A stretch of DNA of 64,000 bases from contig JANMGQ010000046.1 in the NCBI GenBank assembly GCA_031374735.1, forward strand, positions 1 to 64,000. The letters are read 5' to 3'. The translations under genes and the position numbers were made by a program. Under the pieces are notes generated by a model. The model worked only from the letters and a program-made list of their open reading frames with translations, did no database searches and had not been told where the DNA came from. This document shows, one piece after another, positions 56,001 to 63,405 of the stretch (positions are counted from its first letter, which is position 1; the number at the start of each line of letters is the position of its first letter). This DNA comes from JABFRJ01 sp031374735 (GTDB taxonomy: Bacteria; Pseudomonadota; Alphaproteobacteria; Rhizobiales; Hyphomicrobiaceae).

Positions 56001-56663
56001 CACGATGAAGCGCCGACACGCGAGCGCGAGACGTGGCTGCTGTACAATACGATCTCACAGAAGATGTCGGACGATTGGCGTTTCATCGGTAAGTTCAACA
56101 CGGCGATCAACACCAAGACCGTCGGCGACTACGTGGATGGCAACTTCACCGAAGCCGTCACTGGGTTTGCCTATCGCCCCGTCGCCAACGATCGCCTCAA
56201 CGCGCTCGTGAAGTACACGTACTTCGAGGACATCCCGAGTCCTGGCCAGAAACTGCCAAACGGTGTCTCGCTCGGTTACGCACAACGCAGCCACGTCGGT
56301 GCCATCGATCTCGCCTACGATATCCTCCCGTGGCTGACGATTGGCGGCAAGTACGCACTCCGCGTCGGTGAACTCAAGGATCGCGAAGGCGGCGGCGATT
56401 GGTTCGATGCACGCGCGCAACTTGCCATCCTGCGTCTCGACCTGAAGCTCATCAAGGAATGGGACATTCTCGCCGAGCTACGCACGCTTGAGTCGTCAAC
56501 GGCGTCTGACCGCAAGACCGGTGCACTGCTGGGTGTCTACAAGCACATCAACGACAACTTCCGCCTCGGCGTCGGCTACAACTTCACCGACTACTCCGAC
56601 AACATCACGGACCTCTCCAACAAGAGCCGCGGCGTGTTCGTGAATGGCCTGGCGAAGTTCTGA
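53085..56663 (+). CDS. Outer-membrane beta-barrel partner of the giant surface protein
   Basis: A 1192-residue exported protein. Signal SLAALLLALSFSEAAAW; an N-terminal periplasmic part with Ig-like strands (ITGGAILVSGTKVPAGQEVHV; VAPGTHDVEVVFVDKKG); a central conserved module DWFYVAMADITAGRN, YYPVYGDDSTTTEDAP, KFYVRVDRGDSNIMWGNF, GTGGSLYYMRRQNITQGSE, YEINYLQGRVVLKSP; then about 600 residues of alternating strands ending in aromatic F (FVNGLAKF), as in outer-membrane barrels. The central module recurs in large outer-membrane proteins found next to DUF11 proteins. Start MRCVLSP has GAGGAA upstream. Starts 109 bp after the giant gene; likely exports or anchors it. Confidence 0.8.
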   Translation: MRCVLSPSPSPRQISLAALLLALSFSEAAAWDTTVRATSKRAGPNTERMTGGDASANGACAPTFGPALPFAISVDGVRLSDGKTHTIADSQRCADVTLERADVQVRYDSLASEPRLNVLAGPDAVNKGDTLIFSTYANYHRWIARGEIRVFRSDKTHRQHPLVVLPVEKGTASWHVPHDLKDEVVYVLRVYDSKGRFDETAPKAAKLADLRGGKWTGEDPLKVYDGNAREVRNIPITGGAILVSGTKVPAGQEVHVMGIPVPVDHKGNFAVRHIVAPGTHDVEVVFVDKKGTAAAFNRSATIPDNDWFYVAMADITAGRNAVSGPANVVRADDRDGYAKESYVNGRVAFYLKGKVKGEYLITASADTKDQPFGSLFSGFDSKDPRYLLRKLDPNKYYPVYGDDSTTTEDAPTRGKFYVRVDRGDSNIMWGNFKTTITGTEFVRYDRGLYGARGQYVSDEATTHGERVTKAEVFAAEPGTIPGRDVFRGTGGSLYYMRRQNITQGSERITVEIRDKETGIIVRSKTLVPTQDYEINYLQGRVVLKSPLASTAVDDFIVQTGSLSGYEQYLVTTYEYAPSLEANKDKVVGGRGTHWVNDHVQVGVSGYDQNGAGREQRIVGTDVTVRATPGTYVKAEVARSNGVGDGETISLDGGFTFVNRQSDGRLAYARRVEAAADLSELWTGRDGRLSAFWQNKDRDFSAPGQITTQRAATEAGARAMVSLDAQHALKAQLADKQDEFRHYRAGELNVVRSFNDYWKATVGLRLDDQQLRSLSQSQTLNTFGRRTDLALRFDYDSKRDWTSYVFGQKTVDRTGTRNNNDRVGVGGTMRLNEKFTALAEISTGNGGLGGKVGTEYKVDDAQTLYLTYALDPDKTDIISRGGEGVLVAGARKRYSDSASVFGEERYRHGGGFVGLTHAYGLDFVPLQHWKSGLAIETGKLHDPYGGDLQRLAASGSLGYGHAGLTYSGKLEYRHDEAPTRERETWLLYNTISQKMSDDWRFIGKFNTAINTKTVGDYVDGNFTEAVTGFAYRPVANDRLNALVKYTYFEDIPSPGQKLPNGVSLGYAQRSHVGAIDLAYDILPWLTIGGKYALRVGELKDREGGGDWFDARAQLAILRLDLKLIKEWDILAELRTLESSTASDRKTGALLGVYKHINDNFRLGVGYNFTDYSDNITDLSNKSRGVFVNGLAKF

Positions 56664-56993
56664 GATTGCAGATCGGTACTGGCGACCAACGGTGTTGACC
56701 GACTGTTCTCCGCCAAATGGGGGGGCCGGGCTCGTCCCCGGGATCGCGCATTTTCTTGCCGGTCTTGAGGCGAGGCGCTGGATGAGTTTCTTCATCAGTT
56801 TCCTGATGTCGAACGGGCGCACGCCGTGGCTGTCATTCGTATGGCACGGCAGCACATCTTGCCCGTGCTGGAGGCTGCAGAGTGAGTGATAAACGATGCG
56901 TGGTTCACGATGAATGCTTGCCTCGCCCGATCATCCAGGATCTGCACGTGTCCGATGTGCAGACGGCGCAGCGCGGAGGAAAATGGCTCAATC
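56664..56993. other. Gene-poor gap before the toxin-antitoxin islet
   Basis: 330 bp with no convincing gene. Reading frames here lack family similarity and ribosome-binding sites. Possible degraded coding remnants exist on the minus strand (e.g. HIGHVQILDDRARQAFIVNHASF near 56900), but I cannot assign them. Confidence 0.5.
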
Positions 56994-57217
56994 TCAAGCA
57001 GCGATGAACTGGTCCGCCGTGACGTCGGCCTGCCTCAAAATCGCACGCAGTGTACCTTTGGGCATATCGCCCGAGTGGTTCGGAATGGTCGTTCTGCGAC
57101 CCGCGCGGCGTTGATCCAAATCTCGTGTGAGCCTGCCGCATGGCGATGAAACGTAAAGCCCAAGCGCTGAAGCTTGGAGACGATTTCGCGATACGTGTAT
57201 CCAGCAAGGCGACCCAT
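56994..57217 (-). pseudogene. HicA-family toxin, frameshifted
   Basis: The HicA mRNA interferase fold is complete but lies in two frames. Frame one, from ATG 57217: MGRLAGYTYREIVSKLQRLG, FTFHRHAAGSHEIWIN with the catalytic GSH. Frame two, offset by one base from about 57117: RAGRRTTIPNHSGDMPKGTL, RAILRQADVTADQFI. Joined, they give a normal 73-residue HicA; the join lies at ATCAACGCCGCG where one base appears missing. Its ATG overlaps by one base the stop of a short upstream frame (57217-57288), as expected for a coupled gene. No HicB antitoxin was identified on either side. Confidence 0.75.
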
Positions 57218-57363
57218 CAGGCGGCAACAATCAGCGGGAAGTCAAAGGTGTCGCCGGGATCGGCGAGCGAAGCTTGGTCCAGTTCCATGAGCTTCTTAGC
57301 GATGTCGCGCGCGATCTCGAGGCGCTCGGTGATGATCTCGAGGTGGAGCAGGCCGAGGAAACG
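57217..57363 (-). pseudogene. Remnant containing a lepA-like fragment, upstream of hicA
   Basis: Reading from the lepA side, RFLGLLHLEIITERLE continues in frame into IARDIAKKLMELDQASL, ADPGDTFDFPLIVAA and a stop that overlaps the hicA start. The first part is the LepA segment FLGLLHLEIITERLE: 57316-57360 matches 59085-59129 of the intact lepA at 42 of 45 bases, all three differences synonymous. A TAG precedes the fragment, so there is no long frame; the only ATG (57288) gives 23 residues. I interpret it as a recombination scar plus the end of a lost hicA partner. Confidence 0.6.
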
Positions 57364-57373
57364 CTACCTTCGC

Positions 57374-57673
57374 TCAAGTGGTCAAGTCGCCTGGCTTCGG
57401 CGCGCGGCGTTTGGCATGGCGAATATGCAATATGATGACCGCGTCGTCGTTGATGCGGTAGTAGACAGTGTAGGGGTATCGCCCGATGGCGAGCCGCCTG
57501 ATGCCATCTTTCTTGCGGTGAACTCTGCCCGCACCGGGATGCAGCGAGATCAACTTCACCGTACGCTCGATCCGCATCGCAACGGCTTCGGCGCCTGTTG
57601 GGCTCTCACGCCGGATGGTCCGGGAAATGGTCCACAGGTCGTCGAGCGCCCGTGCCGTGTATCGGACCCTCAT
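57374..57673 (-). CDS. RelE/ParE-family toxin
   Basis: A 99-residue toxin of the RelE/ParE superfamily. N-terminal RYTARALDDLWTISRTIRRE is the standard helix pair with the D-L-x-x-I motif; SLHPGAGRVHRKKDGIRRLAIGRYPYTVYYRINDDAVIILHIRHAKR gives the beta-sheet with GRYPYTVYYR and the C-terminal HIRHAKR typical of ParE. ParE poisons DNA gyrase, RelE cleaves ribosome-bound mRNA; this sequence looks ParE-like. Its ATG overlaps the antitoxin stop by ATGA, the classic antitoxin-first order. The gene appears intact. Confidence 0.88.
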   Translation of the reverse strand: MRVRYTARALDDLWTISRTIRRESPTGAEAVAMRIERTVKLISLHPGAGRVHRKKDGIRRLAIGRYPYTVYYRINDDAVIILHIRHAKRRAPKPGDLTT

Positions 57674-57891
57674 TTGCGATGTGCGGCAAAGAATGCCTCA
57701 ACGTCCTTCGGATCGGCAAACTCGCCGCGGTCGGCTGCGGCGATGGCTGCATCGAGCGCCGCATTAAGCTCCGGATCATTGTCAGCGAAATCATCAGCAT
57801 CCAGCGCGAGCAGCATCTCGGCAATCTCCGTCTGCCGTTCGTCGGGCCATTGGCGGACGCGTTCTATGGCGGTTTCGAGAAGTTTGGTCAT
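57670..57891 (-). CDS. Antitoxin of the ParE-type pair
   Basis: A 73-residue acidic protein: KLLETAIERVRQWPDERQTEIAEMLLAL, then DADDFADNDPELNAALDAAIAAADRGEF and AFFAAHRK. The first helix pattern and the ELxxALDxAIAxADRGE(F) tail are typical of antitoxins paired with RelE/ParE toxins, the tail being the part that covers the toxin. ATG 57891 is chosen; an upstream GTG/ATG extension (to 57927) adds a hydrophobic stretch unlikely to be native. It overlaps the toxin gene by 4 nt and probably represses the pair. Confidence 0.85.
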   Translation of the reverse strand: MTKLLETAIERVRQWPDERQTEIAEMLLALDADDFADNDPELNAALDAAIAAADRGEFADPKDVEAFFAAHRK

Positions 57892-57944
57892 GGGACATAA
57901 GGTACAGGGTGGGATTATTGTGATCAAGATCTAAGACCTACAGA

Positions 57945-58349
57945 TCAATCTCGAACGAAGCCGGCCGTAACCCAGCCAATCGCCTTGAGGGCAGCATAAA
58001 TGAACAGTCCAAGTCCGGCGATCGCCAAACCCAATAGCCCTGCTTCCCCGGTATTGGGGCGTTGTCGGTCGACAATTTCGATCTCCGGGTCTAGCAGCTC
58101 AACAAATTTCTCTTGATGCTCGGGCGGCACGCCGCGCCGCTTCAATTCAGCTCCCACCGACTTCAAATCATTCTTGTACCGATATGCTTACACCCTTCCG
58201 TCGGGATCAGTGATGTTCCACGTCGGTGCCCAAACCAGCGGCCTTACCCATTCGAAGCCTCCGTAGAGCGCGACGCACAGGCCAACCGCCGCGATCGGGA
58301 CCGCCAGTGCCAACCCCAATCGATGAAACCCCCGCCGCAGATTCATCAT
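57945..58349 (-). pseudogene. Small two-helix membrane protein gene interrupted by TAA
   Basis: From ATG 58349 the frame reads 53 residues (MMNLRRGFHRLGLALAVPIA, VGLCVALYGGFEWVRPL, NITDPDGRV), meets TAA at 58188-58190 and continues in the same frame for 80 more codons (AYRYKNDLKSVGAELKRRG, PPEHQEKFVEL, GLAIAGLGLFIYAALKAIGW). Two membrane helices, one on each side of the stop, and the run PDGRV-stop-AYRYKND suggest one ancestral gene. GAGGGGG precedes the ATG, which lies 8 bp after the lepA stop. The downstream piece alone could start at a TTG at 58166. Function unknown; lesion may be real or an error. Confidence 0.6.
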
Positions 58350-58357
58350 CCGCCCCC

Positions 58358-60160
58358 TCAATTCTCATCCATCTTCAGCGCTGCAATAAACGCCTCCTGG
58401 GGGATTTCGACTTTGCCGAACTCGCGCATCTTCTTCTTGCCGGCCTTCTGTTTGTCGAGCAGCTTGCGTTTGCGGCTGATGTCGCCGCCGTAGCACTTGG
58501 CGATCACGTCTTTGCGCAGCGCGCGGATGGTTTCGCGGGCGATCACCTTGCCGCCGATGGCGGCCTGCACCGGGATCTGGAACATGTGCGGCGGGATCAG
58601 TTCTTTCAGTTTTTCGCACATGGAACGGCCGCGCTGCTCGGCGCGCGTGCGGTGCACGATCATCGACAGCGCGTCGACGGGCTCGCTGTTGACCAGCATC
58701 GACAGCTTGACGAGGTCGTTCTCCTCGTAGCCGACGATCTTGTAGTCGAACGAGGCGTAGCCGCGCGACACGCTCTTGAGGCGGTCGTAGAAATCGAACA
58801 CGACTTCGTTGAGCGGCAGTTCATAGACCACCATGGCGCGGGTGCCGGCGTAGGTCAGCTGCTTCTGACGGCCGCGGCGATCCTGGCAGAGTTTCAGCAC
58901 GGCGCCCAGATACTCGTCGGGCACGAGAATTGTTGCAGAAATCCAGGGCTCTTCGACATGCTTGATCTTGATGACATCCGGCATGTCGGCCGGGTTGTGC
59001 ATTTCAATCACGGTGCCGTCGTTCATTTGCAGTTTGTAGATCACCGACGGCGCCGTCGTGATCAGGCTCATGTTGAATTCGCGCTCGAGGCGCTCGGTGA
59101 TGATCTCAAGATGCAGCAGGCCGAGGAAGCCGCAGCGGAAACCGAAGCCGAGGGCGGCCGAGCTTTCGGTCTCGTAGGTGAAGCTGGCGTCGTTCAGGCG
59201 CAGGCGTGCCACGGCATCGCGCAGGTCTTCGAAGTCGGCGGCGTCGACCGGGAACAGGCCGCAGAACACGACGGGCTGGACCGGCTTGAAGCCCGGCAAC
59301 GGCGCTGAAATGCCGCCTTTTTCGTCGGTGATGGTGTCGCCGACCCGGGTGTCGGCGACCTGCTTGATGGCAGCGGTGAAGAAGCCGACTTCGCCGGGGC
59401 CGAGTTCATCCAACATCTGCTGTTTGGGGCGGAAAATGCCGACGCGGTCGACGCCATAGACGATGTCCTTAGACATCAGCTTGACTCGCTGTCCCTTCTT
59501 CAGGACGCCATCTATGATGCGCACAAGCACGACCACGCCGAGATAGCTGTCATACCAGCTGTCAATCAGCATGGCCTTCAGGGGCGCACTGCGATCGCCC
59601 TTGGGCGGGGGCAGTTTTTTGACGATGGCTTCCAGCACCAGTTCGACGTTGAGGCCGGTTTTGGCTGATACCCCGACGGCCTCGGAGGCATCGATGCCGA
59701 TGACGTCCTCGATCTGCTGCTTGACGCGGTCGGCATCGGCCGATGGCAAGTCGATCTTGTTTAGGACCGGCAGGATTTCGAGATTGCCGTCGATCGCCGT
59801 GTAGACGTTGGCGAGCGTCTGCGCCTCGACGCCCTGTGAGGCGTCCACCACCAGCACAGCGCCCTCGCAGGCGGCGAGCGAGCGGGACACTTCGTAAGCG
59901 AAGTCGACGTGACCGGGCGTGTCCATCAGGTTGAGCTGATAGGTTTTCCCGTCATTCGCCTTATAGTCGAGGCGAACGGTCTGCGCTTTGATCGTGATGC
60001 CGCGCTCGCGCTCGATGTCCATCGAGTCGAGGATCTGGTCCTGCATATCGCGCTGGGCGACGTTACCGCACAGCTGTATCAATCGATCGGACAAGGTACT
60101 CTTGCCGTGATCGATGTGCGCGATGATCGAGAAATTGCGGATGAGGGAGATATCGGTCAT
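58358..60160 (-). CDS. lepA: Elongation factor 4 (LepA)
   Basis: A 600-residue ribosomal GTPase that back-translocates stalled ribosomes. G1 is AHIDHGKSTL near residue 13, G2 RERGITIKAQ, G3 DTPGHVDF, G4 NKIDL, and G5 VGVSAKTG. Domain IV/V elements include SSAALGFGFRCGFLGLLHLE, and the LepA-specific C-terminal domain ends with GYDISRKRKLL-like GDISRKRKLLDKQKAGKKKM and PQEAF. Start MTDISLIRNF is the family start; an 18-residue upstream extension is not needed. Its 3' end is immediately followed by the broken membrane protein gene. A 45-bp copy of its middle lies in the toxin islet. Confidence 0.97.
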   Translation of the reverse strand: MTDISLIRNFSIIAHIDHGKSTLSDRLIQLCGNVAQRDMQDQILDSMDIERERGITIKAQTVRLDYKANDGKTYQLNLMDTPGHVDFAYEVSRSLAACEGAVLVVDASQGVEAQTLANVYTAIDGNLEILPVLNKIDLPSADADRVKQQIEDVIGIDASEAVGVSAKTGLNVELVLEAIVKKLPPPKGDRSAPLKAMLIDSWYDSYLGVVVLVRIIDGVLKKGQRVKLMSKDIVYGVDRVGIFRPKQQMLDELGPGEVGFFTAAIKQVADTRVGDTITDEKGGISAPLPGFKPVQPVVFCGLFPVDAADFEDLRDAVARLRLNDASFTYETESSAALGFGFRCGFLGLLHLEIITERLEREFNMSLITTAPSVIYKLQMNDGTVIEMHNPADMPDVIKIKHVEEPWISATILVPDEYLGAVLKLCQDRRGRQKQLTYAGTRAMVVYELPLNEVVFDFYDRLKSVSRGYASFDYKIVGYEENDLVKLSMLVNSEPVDALSMIVHRTRAEQRGRSMCEKLKELIPPHMFQIPVQAAIGGKVIARETIRALRKDVIAKCYGGDISRKRKLLDKQKAGKKKMREFGKVEIPQEAFIAALKMDEN

Positions 60161-60448
60161 GGCCGGGGAATAGCACTGAGCACAGGGCTTTAGAAGGCGG
60201 CGCGATGGCCGCACGCAGGGATTCTGAAGGGTGGGTCAAGGGCGCAGCCCTTGTCGGGAGAGCGTGAGGGGCTGAAAGCCCCTCACAAGCCGCCGCGAGG
60301 CGGCAGGGTCGCAATCGCGGGAGGAAAGGTAAGGCGAGGGGCGCCGACCCTCGACCCCGCCAAGGGGCGCGGCCCCTTGGATCCCTTGAGTTGGAGCCCA
60401 AAATAGCAACGGCCCGCATTGCTGCGGGCCGCTTGTAACTCAGAGATC
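60161..60448. other. Hairpin-rich gap between lepA and bamA
   Basis: No gene in 288 bp. At least four strong inverted repeats occur: GTGAGGGGCT/AGCCCCTCAC (60267-60289), GCCGCC/GGCGGC (60291-60306), CCAAGGGG/CCCCTTGG (60360-60380), and the bamA terminator at 60410-60431. The whole stretch is GC-rich and probably non-coding. Confidence 0.6.
60410..60431 (-). terminator. Intrinsic terminator of bamA
   Basis: CGGCCCGCA and TGCGGGCCG form a 9-bp perfect stem with a 4-nt loop, 17 nt after the bamA stop. On the minus strand it is followed by TTGCTATTTTGG, a moderately T-rich tail. Confidence 0.75.
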
Positions 60449-62854
60449 TCAGAACTTGGTCGAGGCGCCGAAGCGTATCAGCTGGGTCTTGTCGTAGTCT
60501 TCTTTCTTGAGCGCTTTCGCGATGTCGAGGCGCAACGGACCGAGCGGTGAGTTCCAGAGCAAGCTCGCGCCGACAGAGGCGCGGATCGACGAGCTATCGG
60601 CGAGGCAGACGCCGCCAGTCGAACTGCCATCCGGTGTCGCCGTGCCGCACTGCGTGTTCAGCTTCTTAGCCTCCGCGCCAGCGCCGAACAATGAGCCTGC
60701 ATCCGCGAACACAGCGCCGCTGATACCAAGTTCATCCGGAACCAGAGGGATCGGGAAGCGCAACTCAGCTGTCGTGGTCCAGTATGTCGACCCGCCAAGT
60801 GCGTCACCGCTGCCTGGCGCGTATGTGCCGGCAACAGGCTGATAGATAAGATCGCGTGGGCCATAGCCGGACGATGCAAACCCACGAACCGTTTCGCCAC
60901 CTTTCTGGAATAGGTCGAGCAGCCTAACGTCGCTGCCGCCGTAACCCAAGATATGGCCGGCCGCAGCACGGGCAACAAATGTCACCTTCTCGGTAACAGG
61001 ATAGTAGCCTCGCGCTTCGGCGTTCGTGCGCAGGTACTTCACGTCGCCGCCCAAACCAGCCAAGTCCGCCCCGGCGGTCAGGAAAAAGCCGCGCGTTGGC
61101 GTGTTCGGATGGTTGCGAGCATCGTACGTCAGGCCAATACCACCCGATGAGGTAAAGGTCTTACCGTCCTTAAACTTCGCAGCCTCTTTGATTGCGCGTG
61201 ATGCAGTATCCTCAACATCTTTGATCACGTCGTAAGACAACGTGTAGGACGTGTGCATCCAGAAGTTTTCAGCCAGTGGGAAACCAAGGCGGAGGGACCC
61301 GCCCGTTTTCATCGTCGCGAACGGCTGTGTTGTCGACTTGGTCGTACCCTTGTGGAAGATGTCGAAGCCAGCAGCGATGTTCCGATCGAGGAACCGCGGC
61401 TCGGTAAAGCTAAGATCGATCTGAATACGTTCTGCTGAGCCCGCGAGCCGGAGGCGCACAAACTGGCCCTTACCGAGCAAGTTGCGTTCCGTCAGCGACA
61501 CGTCACCGATAACACCTTCAGCCGTTGAGTAGCCTGCGCCAAACGAGAGTTCACCGGTCGACTGTTCGATCAGGTCAACATCCAGGACGATGCGGTCCTG
61601 CGCGCCGCCTTGGCGTCGCTTGACCTCAACCGTCTTGAAGAAGCCGAGGTTTTGCAGGCGCTTCTTGGCGCGCTCGACCATCAGCGGGTTGTAAGCATCG
61701 CCCTCAGCCAAGCGGAACTCGCGGCGAATGACGTAATCCTGCGTCCGCTGGTTACCGTTGATGTTGATGCGCTCGATGTAAACCTTGGGACCTTCATCAA
61801 TCAGGTAGACGATATTGATCGCCTGCCCCGTCGAGTCGCGAGTCGTCTGGGGACGTACGCGAGCAAAAGCGACGCCCTGCTCCGATACGGCTAGCGTCAT
61901 CTGCTCCGTCGACTTGTCGAGTGCCGACAGGTCGAACAGCGCGCCGGCCTTGGTCAGAACATCCGACTGCAAGCGCGGGATGTTCACGCCGGGAAGCTTT
62001 GACTCGATGTTCACCGTGCCGAACTTGAACAGCGGGCCTTCCTCAACAACGAAAGTGATGAAGAAGCCAGAACCGTCACGATCGAGTTCTGCATTGGCCG
62101 ACACCACGCGAACGTCTGCGTAGCCGTTCTTGAGATAATACTGACGAAGCAGTTCGCGGTCCAGGGCGAGACGATCCGGGTCGTAGATGTTCGTGCCCTT
62201 GAGGAAGTCGAACAGGCCCGACTGCGACGTGGTAATAATGTCGCGCAGCTGGCCGTCATTGAAGGCGCGGTTGCCCACGAACGAGATGCTCTTGACCTTG
62301 GTCGCGCCGCCTTCGTTGATTTCAAAGACGACGTTGACGCGGCCGTCCGGCATTTCGATCAGCTTCGGCTCGACCTTGGCAGCAAAGCGGCCCTGGCGGC
62401 GGTAGATATCAAGAATGCGCTGGACGTCGGCCTGCACCTTCGAACGGGTATAAACCGAGCGCGACTTCAGCTGTACTTCGCCTTCCAGCGTGGCCTTCTC
62501 GACTTCGCTGTTACCCTCGAACGCCACCTGATTGACGACCGGGTTTTCGCGCACCGTGACGGAGACACCGTTGGCTGTCCGTGTGATGCTGACGTCGGCA
62601 AATAATCCGGTCGAGAACAACGAACGGATCGATTGGTCGACCTTACCGGCATCATAAGCGTCGCCAACGTTAAACTTCAAATAGTTGCGCACTGTCGCCG
62701 CATCGACGCGGCGATTGCCGTTGACGGCAATGTCGCGGATGACAGCCGACTGCGCATAGGCAGGTGCTGCTGCGATGTGGAGCGCACCGACCGCTGCTGG
62801 CGTTCCCAACACCAGCGCTACGGCAAGCCGCTTGATAACCCCGAAACTACGCAT
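60449..62854 (-). CDS. bamA: Outer membrane protein assembly factor BamA
   Basis: An 801-residue protein that folds and inserts outer-membrane barrels. A signal (VALVLGTPAAVGALHIAAAPAYAQ) is followed by five POTRA domains (starting AVIRDIAVNGNRRVDAATVRNYL; later VKSISFVGNRAFND and VYIERININGNQRTQDYVIRREF, the strongest POTRA 5 signature) and the C-terminal barrel with the Omp85 motif GGETVRGFASSGYGPR and the closing LRLDIAKALKKEDYD...IRFGASTKF. Length and order are typical. Separated from rseP by about 550 bp, so it probably has its own promoter. Confidence 0.97.
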   Translation of the reverse strand: MRSFGVIKRLAVALVLGTPAAVGALHIAAAPAYAQSAVIRDIAVNGNRRVDAATVRNYLKFNVGDAYDAGKVDQSIRSLFSTGLFADVSITRTANGVSVTVRENPVVNQVAFEGNSEVEKATLEGEVQLKSRSVYTRSKVQADVQRILDIYRRQGRFAAKVEPKLIEMPDGRVNVVFEINEGGATKVKSISFVGNRAFNDGQLRDIITTSQSGLFDFLKGTNIYDPDRLALDRELLRQYYLKNGYADVRVVSANAELDRDGSGFFITFVVEEGPLFKFGTVNIESKLPGVNIPRLQSDVLTKAGALFDLSALDKSTEQMTLAVSEQGVAFARVRPQTTRDSTGQAINIVYLIDEGPKVYIERININGNQRTQDYVIRREFRLAEGDAYNPLMVERAKKRLQNLGFFKTVEVKRRQGGAQDRIVLDVDLIEQSTGELSFGAGYSTAEGVIGDVSLTERNLLGKGQFVRLRLAGSAERIQIDLSFTEPRFLDRNIAAGFDIFHKGTTKSTTQPFATMKTGGSLRLGFPLAENFWMHTSYTLSYDVIKDVEDTASRAIKEAAKFKDGKTFTSSGGIGLTYDARNHPNTPTRGFFLTAGADLAGLGGDVKYLRTNAEARGYYPVTEKVTFVARAAAGHILGYGGSDVRLLDLFQKGGETVRGFASSGYGPRDLIYQPVAGTYAPGSGDALGGSTYWTTTAELRFPIPLVPDELGISGAVFADAGSLFGAGAEAKKLNTQCGTATPDGSSTGGVCLADSSSIRASVGASLLWNSPLGPLRLDIAKALKKEDYDKTQLIRFGASTKF

Positions 62855-63405
62855 GCCCAGCGTCTGCCTTTCGGTTCGCCGATCCCCCGGTACTCGATAA
62901 CGCCAGACACCGGCGCGTGTGTGGCATCCAACTGCAGGGCGCTTCTCGTTCTACGCTTCCCGTCCAAGACAACTGTCGTACCGTCTTACGAGGCCACCCC
63001 GTGCCATTCGGCATCTGAGCACAGCCACGACGCCTACGTCACTCGACTTTGGTCACCAGATGCCGAGTCGCAACAGCGAACAAGCTGTTTTGTCCCAACA
63101 TCCACCCCTGTCTGGTCTCGCTGCACGCAGCAGAACTTAAACAAGGCAAGATGCGCCCGCCGCGATGTTTACCGATTCAGCAATGGGTGGGGAAGTGGCA
63201 AATGTGCTTCACTCGGGCTTATTCGGCAGTGGTCGCTGCGCGCGGCTGCGGCACTCTGACCGAAGCGGCGCAAAGGGCCGTGGAATGCGGATTTGGCGGC
63301 AGTCCTGCGGCGGCCTGAACAAGGGTCATGACTGTCGTTCAAATGACAAAACGGCGTGCTGCAGTGCAGCACGCCGTTGTCTTCAGGCGCAGCGGTAAAT
63401 GTCGT
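62855..63405. other. Long gap between rseP and bamA
   Basis: 551 bp without a convincing gene on either strand. The only clear element is the rseP terminator hairpin at 63350-63378. The region should contain the bamA promoter, but I can see no clear -35/-10 pair. Confidence 0.5.
63350..63378 (-). terminator. Intrinsic terminator of rseP
   Basis: AACGGCGTGCTGCA and TGCAGCACGCCGTT are perfect 14-bp inverted repeats around a single base; the minus strand continues TTGTCATTTG. It lies 27 nt after the rseP stop. Confidence 0.8.

Noticed and set aside
56496..56855. 119-codon minus-strand frame at the end of the barrel gene
   Set aside because: Overlaps the conserved C-terminal strands of the barrel protein in antisense and has no ribosome-binding site.
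57140..57934. 264-codon plus-strand frame across the toxin islet
   Set aside because: Antisense to the ParE/antitoxin pair and hicA, which have recognisable motifs.
62919..63318. Small open frames in the rseP-bamA gap
   Set aside because: Composition is random-like (Ser/Arg/Pro-rich), with no start signals or similarity.
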